Part shown: positions 1-7,303 of the stretch, one piece after another | How the letters are laid out: each line of letters starts with the position of its first letter | How positions within the stretch are numbered: the stretch's first letter is position 1 | Assembly (NCBI GenBank): GCA_025462865.1 | Contig: JAOAPI010000026.1 | Location: 1-64,000 of the forward strand | DNA length: 64,000 nt | Direction of reading: 5' to 3' | From: Candidatus Sulfotelmatobacter sp. | GTDB lineage: Bacteria; Acidobacteriota; Terriglobia; Terriglobales; Acidobacteriaceae | Made by a program: the position numbers and the translations under genes | The notes under the pieces: generated by a model | What the model saw: only the letters and a program-made list of their open reading frames with translations | Told to the model about the DNA's origin: nothing | Databases searched by the model: none

Positions 1-56
1 CATTGAATCGAAAAGGAGTCAATAAAAGACCGAAGGGAAAGAGGAACACCGTGTCG

Positions 57-578
57 ATGAGAGTGATATGCAGGAGATTTGTTATCGCCGCGTCATGTGT
101 CATGGCAACTGCTGCCGCAACCGCTCAATCTCTTATTGAGATGCGCATGACGCCGGCGGAAATCCAGGCTGTCCCGCTGGACGGCAACCAGATCGGAAGC
201 GCAGGTGTAGCAGGTGTCCATACGAAGGTGCTTTTCGGTGACCCGGCAAAGGCAGGGTTCTACTCTATTCTGCTGTTCGTGCCCGCCCATACCACGATCC
301 AGTCTCACTCCCACAAAGACAATCGCGTTGCGGCCGTGGTCTCCGGGGAATGGCACTTCGGCTACGGGGATCGTTTCGACGAGAAGTCCCTAAAGGCGCT
401 TCCGCCGGGCAGCGTGTACTCGGAACCAGCTGGAGGCAATCATTTCGCCCAGACAGGTGCCGACGCCGTCATTGTCGAAATCTCCGGCTACGGTCCAACC
501 GACACCCATTATGTTGAATCCAAGAATGACCCTAAGGCCGAAGACAAAGACAAAGACAAAAACAAAAACAAGAATTGA
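57..578 (+). CDS. Secreted cupin-domain protein
   Basis: The first ~20 residues form a signal peptide (basic start, hydrophobic stretch ending near AAATAQS), so the product is probably exported. The body is a single cupin beta-barrel: an HSHKDN stretch with two histidines, then SGEWHFGYGD, and later PPGSVYSEPAGGNHF, which matches the two cupin motifs with metal-binding histidines. The tail is a run of alternating Lys, Asp and Asn. I chose ATG at 57; GTG at 51 is an equally close alternative behind the purine-rich AAAGAGGAA. The substrate cannot be read from the sequence. The gene ends 25 bp before the SDR gene in the same direction, so the two are probably cotranscribed. Confidence 0.75.
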   Translation: MRVICRRFVIAASCVMATAAATAQSLIEMRMTPAEIQAVPLDGNQIGSAGVAGVHTKVLFGDPAKAGFYSILLFVPAHTTIQSHSHKDNRVAAVVSGEWHFGYGDRFDEKSLKALPPGSVYSEPAGGNHFAQTGADAVIVEISGYGPTDTHYVESKNDPKAEDKDKDKNKNKN

Positions 579-603
579 CCAGCGAAGAAGTCGCGGGGGA
601 CAT

Positions 604-1323
604 ATGGATAAAAGATTCTCGGGCAAGTCGGTACTCGTCGCCGGTGGAACGGGCGGATTGGGACGCGCTGTGAGTATCGCGTTTCTTGAAGAGGGCGCCA
701 AAGTAGTTGTCACTTATCGCAACCAGAAAGAATGGGAAGACTTGAAGGAGATCGGAGACTCCAACCCATCATCGCTCGCAGGGCATCGCGTCGATGTTAC
801 CGACGAAGCGGAGGTTGAGCAGTTCGTCCAAAAAATTGTTGCCGAGTATGGCCATTTGGATGTGATGGTGAACACGGTTGGAGCCTACGCTGGGGGCACG
901 AAATTATGGGAAACGGATCCTAAGGTGTTCGATCAGATGCTGTCTTTGAACTTGCGGTCGGGATTTTTACTCTTGCGCGCGGTAGTTCCCGCAATGCTCA
1001 AGCAAAAACGTGGAGCGATCATAAATATCTCATCAAGAGCTGCGGTCGATCACGCAGCCGGGGGAGCCGCCTATGCCACTGCGAAGGCCGCCGCTGTGGC
1101 GATGATTGATTCGCTGGCCGCCGATCTGAAGGGCACCGGCGTCAGGGTGAATTCGATTTTACCCAGCATCATCGATACCGAAGCGAACCGAAAAGCCATG
1201 CCCAATGCCGATTTCGCGCAATGGCCAAAGGCCGGAGACATTGCACGTGTGATTCTGTTTTTGTCCAGCGATGAGGCGCAACTGATTCATGGTGCGGCGG
1301 TGCCCGTCTACGGAAATAGCTGA
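604..1323 (+). CDS. SDR-family NAD(P)-dependent oxidoreductase
   Basis: A 239-residue classical short-chain dehydrogenase. The Rossmann motif VAGGTGGLG is near residue 12, the NTVGAY segment takes the place of NAG, the catalytic Ser lies in INISSRAA, and the catalytic pair is YATAK (YxxxK). The C-terminus (DEAQLIHGAAVPVYG) is the usual SDR substrate-loop end. The start is ATG at 604, preceded by GGGGGA; an upstream extension in this frame overlaps the cupin gene and is not needed. The substrate is unknown. It probably forms an operon with the cupin gene before it. Confidence 0.85.
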   Translation: MDKRFSGKSVLVAGGTGGLGRAVSIAFLEEGAKVVVTYRNQKEWEDLKEIGDSNPSSLAGHRVDVTDEAEVEQFVQKIVAEYGHLDVMVNTVGAYAGGTKLWETDPKVFDQMLSLNLRSGFLLLRAVVPAMLKQKRGAIINISSRAAVDHAAGGAAYATAKAAAVAMIDSLAADLKGTGVRVNSILPSIIDTEANRKAMPNADFAQWPKAGDIARVILFLSSDEAQLIHGAAVPVYGNS

Positions 1324-1604
1324 TGATCTTCGGAGCAGGTCAGTGGCTTCCGTTGAACGAAAGGCGCGATAATCGCTGAGTAAAAACGCAAGGCTGGGGC
1401 AGTTTTATCGAGGTGATGCATGGCACTATCGCGCAATAGGGTCGGCCAAACCCGGTAATCCGACACTCGATTCCCTCCATCCACCCCGGCATTTCCGCTA
1501 TTGAATTCATCCTCAAGCATTTAACCCCAAAATCATTGCGCCGACCCGACCCCTCTGCTAGCCTTTTGATGGACATCTTTTCGCCGCATCTTGCTTTGTT
1601 TTGC
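1324..1604. other. Intergenic region upstream of metK
   Basis: About 400 bp separate the SDR gene from metK. I see no convincing gene. I looked for SAM-II, SAM/SAH and SAH riboswitch signatures before metK and recognised none. The only candidate signal is the promoter listed next. Confidence 0.4.
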
Positions 1605-1634
1605 TTGCCTTGCCCCGAAATAGAATAGTATGAT
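1605..1634 (+). promoter_or_regulatory. Candidate metK promoter
   Basis: TTGCCT at 1605-1610 and TATGAT at 1629-1634 are separated by 18 bp, a fair sigma70-like pair about 90 bp before the metK start. This is a pattern match only. Confidence 0.35.
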
Positions 1635-1726
1635 GGTCAATCGCTGGACCGCGTGACTGTTGCAGCCGCGTGTGCAGCGCCCCCACCAAAGCTTAGTCCA
1701 ACGCAGTTTTCTAAGGAGAAATAATC

Positions 1727-2914
1727 TTGGCCGCATCAAGAACAAAGAACCGCATTTTATTCACTTCCGAATCCGTGACTGAAGGCCATCCCGATAAGAT
1801 CGCCGACCAGATTTCCGACGCCATCCTCGACGCTTGCCTTGCCGAAGATTCTTCCAGCCGCGTCGCTTGCGAAACTCTCACCGCCACCGGCCTCGTAGTC
1901 ATCGCCGGTGAAATCACCACCAAGGCATATGTAGATTTTCAGCAAGTTGTCCGCGGCACCGTCCAATCCATCGGATACGACAACGCCCTCCACGGCTTCG
2001 ACTGCAACACCTGCGCCGTAATCTCCAGCATCAACAAACAGTCCGGCGACATCGCCATGGGCGTGGACACCGGCGGCGCCGGCGACCAGGGAATGATGTT
2101 TGGTTATGCTTGTGATGAGAATGAGGAGTTGATGCCGACTCCCATCTCGCTGGCGCACAAACTAACGATGCGGCTCTCGCAGGTGCGCAAGAATGGAACG
2201 CTGCCTTTTCTTCGTCCGGATGGAAAATCCCAAGTCACAGTTGAATATGATGCGAACGGAAAAGTGCTGCGGGTGGATGCGGTTGTGATTTCCACGCAGC
2301 ATTCCGAGACTGTCGCCAATGACGAATTGCGCGCGGGAATTTTGAAGCACGTGATTCAGGCGGTGGTTCCGGCACATCTGCTCGACGAAGATACGAAGTA
2401 CCACATCAATCCCACGGGAAGATTTGTGATTGGCGGACCGATGGGTGATACCGGACTGACCGGACGCAAGATTATCGTTGATACTTACGGCGGCATGGGA
2501 CGTCACGGCGGCGGAGCGTTCAGCGGAAAAGATCCGACGAAGGTGGACCGCTCGGCGGCTTATATGGCGCGCTACATTGCGAAAAATATTGTTGCCGCGA
2601 AGTTGGCGGATCGTTGCGAAGTGCAACTCGCATACGCCATTGGCGTCGCCGACCCGGTGAGCGTGCGTGTGGATACGTTTGGCACGGAGAAAGTGGATCC
2701 GGAAATTCTTCCGGATTTGATTCGCGCACACTTTAAGTTGACGCCGCGCGGAATTATCGATTCGCTGAATTTGCGGCGGCCGATCTATAAGAAGACGGCG
2801 GCTTACGGACATTTTGGGCGGAACGATCCGGACTTCACGTGGGAAGCGACCGACAAGGCTGCGAAGCTCGCTAGCGACGCAGGAGTGCGGGAGCCGGTGG
2901 CTGCGCGGAAGTAG
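1727..2914 (+). CDS. metK: S-adenosylmethionine synthetase
   Basis: Makes S-adenosylmethionine from methionine and ATP in the cytoplasm. The 395-residue length is typical. Family signatures are clear: [20 protein letters not shown] at the N-terminus, [10 protein letters not shown], then [19 protein letters not shown] and the [19 protein letters not shown] phosphate-binding stretch. Translation starts at TTG 1727, chosen because AAGGAG sits eight bases upstream and no ATG or GTG fits. ahcY follows 311 bp downstream in the same direction, so the producer of the methyl donor and the recycler of its by-product are neighbours. Confidence 0.98.
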   Translation: MAASRTKNRILFTSESVTEGHPDKIADQISDAILDACLAEDSSSRVACETLTATGLVVIAGEITTKAYVDFQQVVRGTVQSIGYDNALHGFDCNTCAVISSINKQSGDIAMGVDTGGAGDQGMMFGYACDENEELMPTPISLAHKLTMRLSQVRKNGTLPFLRPDGKSQVTVEYDANGKVLRVDAVVISTQHSETVANDELRAGILKHVIQAVVPAHLLDEDTKYHINPTGRFVIGGPMGDTGLTGRKIIVDTYGGMGRHGGGAFSGKDPTKVDRSAAYMARYIAKNIVAAKLADRCEVQLAYAIGVADPVSVRVDTFGTEKVDPEILPDLIRAHFKLTPRGIIDSLNLRRPIYKKTAAYGHFGRNDPDFTWEATDKAAKLASDAGVREPVAARK

Positions 2915-2955
2915 CTGTTCTGGGTTGGGGTTACTTGCCGAGTGCAATGAATGTC

Positions 2956-3016
2956 CCTCAGGGGCTAAAGCCCTGAGGTAATGGTGGGAAGTTATCGCAG
3001 CGCTGAAAGCGCTGCG
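2956..3016. repeat. Palindromic REP-like pair between metK and ahcY
   Basis: Two adjacent hairpins: CCTCAGGGGCTAAAGCCCTGAGG is split by a TAAA loop (2956-2978), and a 9-bp stem CGCAGCGCT/AGCGCTGCG closes on GAA (2996-3016). The cores GGGCTAAAGCCC and GCGCTGAAAGCGC recur at 4838-4905 and 46649-46715, so this is a dispersed family. Confidence 0.75.
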
Positions 3017-3225
3017 CCACCCAAAAACCTCAAAAAGCCGGCTGCTCGCGAATCGTGCAACTTTCTGAGATGAGCCGAAAGTGCCATTCCCCTAGGAGTA
3101 GTTTGTATCTGTCGAGGCAAGCGTTGATTCGTGTATTCTGACAGTGCACTCGTATTCAACTACTCTTCGTAGAAATTAAAGTAAACAAAGCAAAATTTTC
3201 AGCATGAAGGCGCCACAGGAGGCGT

Positions 3226-4500
3226 ATGTCAACAGCAGCACAAGTGAACAGCGATATTAAGAGCCTGGAACTGGCCGAACTGGGCAAGAAGCGCATTGAG
3301 TGGGCGAACCAGTCCATGAAGGTGCTGCAAATTATCCGCAAGGAATTCATCAAGAACCAGCCGCTGAAAGGGATTCGCATCTCGGCTTGCCTGCACGTTA
3401 CGGCGGAGACCGCGAACCTGGCGATTTGTCTGCGCGATGGCGGCGCCGACGTTGTGTTGTGCGCCTCGAATCCGCTCTCCACGCAGGACGATGTTTCGGC
3501 GAGCCTGGTGCGCGATCAGGGGATTCCGGTTTTCGCCATCAAGGGCGAGGACAACGACACTTATTACCAGCACATCATGGCGGCGATCGATCACAAGCCG
3601 CACATTACGATGGATGATGGCGCGGACCTGGTGACGATTCTGCACACCAAGCGCATTGATGCGCTCGAGGGCGTGATCGGTGGAACGGAAGAGACGACGA
3701 CGGGCGTGATCCGGCTGCGGGCGATGGCGAAGGAAGGCGTGTTGAAGTTTCCCATCGTCGCGGTGAACGACGCGGACACGAAGCATCTGTTCGACAATCG
3801 CTACGGCACGGGTCAGTCGACGATCGATGGCATTATCCGCGCGACTAATTTCCTGCTGGCTGGTTCGAAGTTTGTGGTGGCCGGCTATGGCTGGTGCGGA
3901 CGTGGGCTGGCAAGCCGGGCGCGCGGCGCCGGCGCGGAAGTGATTGTCACGGAGGTTGATCCGACGAAGGCGCTGGAAGCAGTGATGGACGGCTTCCGCG
4001 TGATGTCGATGAACGAAGCGGCGAAAATTGGCGACGTGTTCTGCACGGTCACGGGCAATAAGAGCGTACTGACCAAAGAACATTTCGACCTGATGAAAGA
4101 TGGCGCGATCATCTCGAACTCCGGACACTTCAATGTGGAGATCGATATTCCGGCGCTCGACAAAATGTCATCCTCAAAGCGCACGACGCGCGGCTCTGTC
4201 GACGAATACTCGTTGAAAGACGGGCGCAAGATCAATCTGCTGGGCGAGGGACGGTTGATTAATCTGGCGGCGGCGGAAGGGCATCCGGCGTCGGTGATGG
4301 ACATGAGCTTTGCCGACCAGGCGCTCTCGGTCGAGTACATGGTGAAGAATTTCAAGACGCTGGAGAAAAAGGTCTACAAGGTTCCTGACGATCTCGACAA
4401 GCGCGTCGCCAAGCTGAAGCTGGAGTCTGTCGGGATTAAGATCGACCGGCTCTCGCCTGAGCAGGAAGAGTATTTGGCGGGTTGGAGCGAGGGAACGTAG
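3226..4500 (+). CDS. ahcY: Adenosylhomocysteinase
   Basis: Hydrolyses S-adenosylhomocysteine to homocysteine and adenosine, relieving product inhibition of methyltransferases. The 424-residue protein has the substrate-domain signatures [20 protein letters not shown] and [10 protein letters not shown], the NAD+ Rossmann loop [18 protein letters not shown], and the C-terminal [20 protein letters not shown] stretch. Length and motifs fit the bacterial enzyme. The ATG at 3226 follows CAGGAGG. A strong intrinsic terminator lies 33 bp after the stop. It neighbours metK and works in the same cycle. Confidence 0.98.
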   Translation: MSTAAQVNSDIKSLELAELGKKRIEWANQSMKVLQIIRKEFIKNQPLKGIRISACLHVTAETANLAICLRDGGADVVLCASNPLSTQDDVSASLVRDQGIPVFAIKGEDNDTYYQHIMAAIDHKPHITMDDGADLVTILHTKRIDALEGVIGGTEETTTGVIRLRAMAKEGVLKFPIVAVNDADTKHLFDNRYGTGQSTIDGIIRATNFLLAGSKFVVAGYGWCGRGLASRARGAGAEVIVTEVDPTKALEAVMDGFRVMSMNEAAKIGDVFCTVTGNKSVLTKEHFDLMKDGAIISNSGHFNVEIDIPALDKMSSSKRTTRGSVDEYSLKDGRKINLLGEGRLINLAAAEGHPASVMDMSFADQALSVEYMVKNFKTLEKKVYKVPDDLDKRVAKLKLESVGIKIDRLSPEQEEYLAGWSEGT

Positions 4501-4532
4501 GGGCGGTCTTTGGTCGTTGGTCTTTGGTCGTT

Positions 4533-4565
4533 AACGGGGCGGCGAGAGCTGCCCCGTTTTGTTTT
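4533..4565 (+). terminator. Intrinsic terminator of ahcY
   Basis: AACGGGGC pairs with GCCCCGTT around a GGCGAGAGCT tip, followed by TTTTGTTTT. It lies 33 bp after ahcY, just behind a TTTGGTCGTTGGTC-type direct repeat at 4507-4532. Confidence 0.8.
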
Positions 4566-4579
4566 GGGGTCATTCTGCA

Positions 4580-5080
4580 CCTGGATGCGGAACGAGTGAA
4601 ACTCGTGCCTTCCCCGTATCGTCCTCCCAAGACCGGCAACACAGGGAGAACTCCCTGCGGCGTGTGAGACGCCGATAAGAATTTAGGGGTCTTTCGACTG
4701 TGCACGCGGATTCATACGGCGAATCCGCATGCTTCGCTCAAGATGACAGTGTGGGGGTGCGGCGGCAAAAATCCCCGCTTCTCGCAAAGGACGCGAGAAA
4801 CGGGGCACCCGCGACCGATCGGGCCAGAAAGTGCAACCACGGGGGCTGAAGCCCAGCTTGCCTTGGCGCTTTACACGGCGCTGAAGCGCCGCTCTTCCAC
4901 GGTGCGGCAACGGTCCGTGCACCTTGCCAAACCGAGACCAACGTCAGAGGCAGCGGACGGGAGTGTCCGCTCTACATGAGGCAGAGGGCTGGTAGGGAAC
5001 GAGTGAAATCGTTCCCGCCCCGACTTTACGATGTCTACTTTAGTAGACTTTACTTTGTCCCAATTGCGTGGGAAAGTGGA
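4580..5080. repeat. Dense cluster of dispersed palindromic repeats
   Basis: No gene is supported here. In order it holds GAACGAGTGAAACTCGTGCC (4590s), CAGGGAGAACTCCCTG (4640s), a GGATGACA-family element (4683-4752), a GGGCTGAAGCCC plus GGCGCTGAAGCGCC pair (4838-4905), CGGACGGGAGTGTCCG (4960s) and GGGAACGAGTGAAATCGTTCCC (4997-5018). Short spurious ORFs cross the block in all frames. Confidence 0.7.
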
Positions 5081-5097
5081 ATAGGTTCCAAAAAGAG

Positions 5098-5122
5098 CGC
5101 GGCCATTCGTGGCCGCGTTTTT
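5098..5122 (+). terminator. Strong UUCG-loop intrinsic terminator
   Basis: CGCGGCCA (5098-5105), loop TTCG, TGGCCGCG (5110-5117), then TTTTTA. An 8-bp perfect GC-rich stem on a UUCG tetraloop. It lies 600 bp beyond ahcY with no gene just upstream, so the transcript it ends is unclear; an RNA crossing the repeat cluster is possible. Confidence 0.75.
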
Positions 5123-5182
5123 AGTTGGGGCGGAAATCCGGAGGTCATTGTGAGAACTCCCTGAGGCTGCGGGAGTGTGGTC

Positions 5183-5326
5183 AAGAGTGCAGGGGTCCTT
5201 CAGCGCAAAGAACGCGCTTCAGGATGACAGAGGGTCGGAGAGGTGTAGTACTCAGCATCCGGACAGGACAGCAGGTTCCTCGACGGCGCGTCGCTTTCGC
5301 TCCGACTTGCTCGGAATTACAAATGT
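5183..5326. repeat. Two GGATGACA-family dispersed elements
   Basis: 5183-5235 carries GGGGTCCTTC, an internal GCGCAAAGAACGCGC and CAGGATGACAG. 5264-5326 is a more diverged copy with GCAGGTTCCTCGAC and GGAATTACAAATG. The same skeleton recurs about a dozen times in the window. Confidence 0.65.
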
Positions 5327-5362
5327 TTGCGGGTAAATGTGAGTGTTGATGGGAGGAGTTGC

Positions 5363-5839
5363 GTGAAAAAAAATCGGATGGCAATGGGAAGAACGATTAA
5401 GAATTGCAAGAAGCGTGGGGAGTGGGCGGAGTTGGTGTTTGCGATGCGAGCGATTGAGCGCGGGTTGAGTTTGGCGAGGCCGTGGGGAGAGTCGTCGGGA
5501 TACGACTTTACGGTGGATCAGGGGGAGCGAATTGTGCGGGTGCAGGTGAAGTCGACAATCTTTCGCGAAGGGACGGGATATTCGTGCACGCTGAAGGACA
5601 GCAAAGGTCCGTATAAGAAGAACTCGTTTGATTTTGTGGCGGCGTATGTCATCCCGGAGGATGTCTGGTTCATTCTGCCGGCGAAAAAAGTTCGAGGGAT
5701 GTGGAGCGTGGGGCTGTATCCGAAACTGGAGAGTTCGAAATACTTTGGGTACAAGGAGGCGTGGGAGTTGTTGCGGGGAGAAACGCCGGGCGTGACTGCA
5801 AGTATTCAGGCTTGCGCGGAGGAGGAGCTTCGAGCGTAG
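5363..5839 (+). CDS. PD-(D/E)XK endonuclease-like protein
   Basis: A 158-residue protein. The first third has EWAELVFAMRAIERG, then GESSGYDFTVD and RIVRVQVKST, which together give the E...D...QxK spacing of the PD-(D/E)XK nuclease fold as in the PDDEXK_5 group. The remainder (DFVAAYVIPEDVWFILPAKKV) suits that fold as a dimer or DNA-recognition part. The GTG start at 5363 follows GGGAGGAG. It stands alone between two repeat blocks and is not next to a methyltransferase, so it does not look like a classical restriction gene. The target is unknown. Placement inside a repeat-rich stretch suggests a recently rearranged locus. Confidence 0.6.
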   Translation: MKKNRMAMGRTIKNCKKRGEWAELVFAMRAIERGLSLARPWGESSGYDFTVDQGERIVRVQVKSTIFREGTGYSCTLKDSKGPYKKNSFDFVAAYVIPEDVWFILPAKKVRGMWSVGLYPKLESSKYFGYKEAWELLRGETPGVTASIQACAEEELRA

Positions 5840-5929
5840 GGCAGTAGGCAGTGCTGATCATGCGCGGATGCGGCAGGAGTGACCTTGCGCGCTCATCCAA
5901 CTTGGCGCACCGGGGAGAACTCCCTGAGG

Positions 5930-6025
5930 TTGCACGGGTGCGGATGAGAGTGCAGGGGTCCCCTTCGACTTCGCTCAGGGCGGGCTTTCGGCGCAAAGAA
6001 CGCGCCTCAGGATGACAGGGTGTTT
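5930..6025. repeat. GGATGACA-family dispersed element
   Basis: Contains GGGGTCCCCTTCGACTTCGC, GCGCAAAGAACGCGCC and CAGGATGACAGGG (5948-6023). It follows a CCGGGGAGAACTCCCTGAGG segment at 5910-5930. Confidence 0.65.
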
Positions 6026-6053
6026 TGATGCTTCCTTCTCCAGGGCTGTCTGG

Positions 6054-6416
6054 TCAGTCCTGCGCGAGCCATGTCAAAGCTTCCTGGCGGGTGTCAAAGA
6101 CTGGGAAGTCGCGACGAGCGAAGCTGCGCATGTTCTCGGAGAATACCTTGGGGAGGCTCTCGGCGCCGACCCAGGCGGATTTCTTGACGTAGGGCTTGTC
6201 GAAGACGGCGGCTTCCTTCATGCAACGAAGGGCGTCCTGGTCAAACGATGCTCCGGTGAAATCGGAAAGTATCAGGACCGAACCGCGGAGTTGAGTTGTC
6301 ACGAGTTCGGGAACGCCCCGGATGATCTTTTCGACTTCAGCGGCAGAACAATTAGACAGGTCCAGCAGAAGAATTCGCTTACCCTGATGGGCGATGAACC
6401 GAACTCGGTTGTCCAC
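6054..6416 (-). CDS. STAS/SpoIIAA-like small protein
   Basis: A 120-residue soluble protein with alternating strands and helices: RILLLDLSNCSAAEVEKII, then LVTTQLRGSVLILSDFTGA, and a final RQEALTWLAQD helix. This pattern resembles the STAS-like small proteins common in Acidobacteria. The GTG start at 6416 is the only start codon in frame before an upstream TGA; the ribosome site is weak. No enzyme motif is visible, and the function is unknown. It stands alone, upstream of and divergent from mazEF. Confidence 0.55.
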   Translation of the reverse strand: MDNRVRFIAHQGKRILLLDLSNCSAAEVEKIIRGVPELVTTQLRGSVLILSDFTGASFDQDALRCMKEAAVFDKPYVKKSAWVGAESLPKVFSENMRSFARRDFPVFDTRQEALTWLAQD

Positions 6417-6610
6417 AATTAGCCTGCTTTCTTCTGGTGGAAGGAGGGAGACTTCTCACTTATGTGGCCCTATTCGTTATGGGTATGAGGTGATCTTCGC
6501 TCCAGAAGGTACCTGGGGCAACGGTACGAAAGTCATTCGAGTGAGCTTCTATCAGCTGGTACGAAACGGCAGGGAACGCTCAGAGGGGCATCTTTGTGAA
6601 GATCTCTCGT

Positions 6611-6643
6611 AGTATATACGTCGTATATCCAACGGTATATACT
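6611..6643 (+). promoter_or_regulatory. Inverted-repeat operator of mazEF
   Basis: AGTATATAC (6611-6619) and GTATATACT (6635-6643) are perfect 9-bp inverted repeats 20 bp upstream of the mazE start. MazE-family antitoxins commonly autoregulate through palindromes in this position. Confidence 0.6.
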
Positions 6644-6662
6644 GTGTATCCAGAGGGCAAAC

Positions 6663-6911
6663 ATGCTGACAGCGCAGATTGTGAAGTGGGGGAATAGCTT
6701 GGCGGTGAGGATTCCCAAGCCGGTGGCCGAGGAGGCGGGGGTGCTCGAGGGCGACGCAATCGTGATTGAAGCGGGGGCGGGCGAGATCACTGTGCGGCGC
6801 AAGCAGAGAATTCCAACGCTGAAAGAACTTGTGGCGCAGATCACGGCGGACGATCGCTATGACGAGATTTCGGCAGGGCCGGCGCGCGGGAAAGAAAGAG
6901 TGGAGTGGTGA
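6663..6911 (+). CDS. mazE: MazE-type antitoxin (AbrB fold)
   Basis: An 82-residue protein. Its first ~45 residues, IVKWGNSLAVRIPKPVAEEA then GDAIVIEAGAGEITVRRK, are the swapped-hairpin AbrB/MazE DNA-binding fold. The C-terminal tail (KELVAQITADDRYDEIS) is the expected flexible toxin-binding segment. It should neutralise the MazF product encoded just downstream and repress the operon through the palindrome at 6611-6643. The reading frame overlaps mazF by 7 nt. Confidence 0.85.
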   Translation: MLTAQIVKWGNSLAVRIPKPVAEEAGVLEGDAIVIEAGAGEITVRRKQRIPTLKELVAQITADDRYDEISAGPARGKERVEW

Positions 6912-7267
6912 GGCAGGCTGCGTCGCGGGCGACCTCTTACGTGCCGCAGGCGGGAGACATTGTGTGGCTGGATTTCGATCCGCAGGCCGGGCGGGAGCAG
7001 GCGAAGCGGAGGCCGGCCCTGGTGGTGACCGAGAGGAGTTATAACCGGGCTAGCGGGCTCGTCATCGTCTGCCCGCTCACGAGTCGCCGCAAGCCTTATC
7101 CGTTTGCGTTGCCTGTGAACATCGACAAGGTGGAGGGCGCGGTGCTGGTGGATCAGATCAAGAGCCTGGACTGGGCCGCTCGCAAGGCGACATTCCATTC
7201 CAAAGCCGATGTGGCGCTGTTGGCGAAGGTGCGAGGATATTTGGGAGTGCTGCTGGGGATTCGCTGA
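6905..7267 (+). CDS. mazF: MazF-type endoribonuclease toxin
   Basis: A 120-residue PemK/MazF toxin. Signature segments are GDIVWLDFDPQAGREQAKRRPALVV at the start, VIVCPLTSR in the middle and VLVDQIKSLDW near the end, matching the family core strands and active-site Arg and Thr/Ser region. It is expected to cleave RNA at short specific sites until bound by MazE. The start is GTG at 6905 or the next GTG at 6908, both overlapping the mazE stop. The gene looks intact. Confidence 0.87.
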   Translation: MVRQAASRATSYVPQAGDIVWLDFDPQAGREQAKRRPALVVTERSYNRASGLVIVCPLTSRRKPYPFALPVNIDKVEGAVLVDQIKSLDWAARKATFHSKADVALLAKVRGYLGVLLGIR

Positions 7268-7303
7268 TTGGAGACAGTCAGAACCGATAGCGAATCCAGA
7301 TTG

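Noticed and set aside
1324-1726. SAM or SAH riboswitch before metK, or before ahcY at 3020-3225
   Set aside because: I looked for SAM-II, SAM/SAH and SAH core signatures and found none; the only hairpins before ahcY are dispersed palindromes.
2162-2947. 261-residue minus-strand frame opposite metK
   Set aside because: Antisense to a certain gene, with Arg/His-rich shadow composition.
3229-4128. 299-residue minus-strand frame opposite ahcY
   Set aside because: Antisense to a certain gene and rich in Arg and His like other shadows.
4580-6025. CRISPR array in the repeat-rich stretch
   Set aside because: The repeats are diverse palindromes with irregular spacing, not identical direct repeats with uniform spacers, and no cas gene is present.
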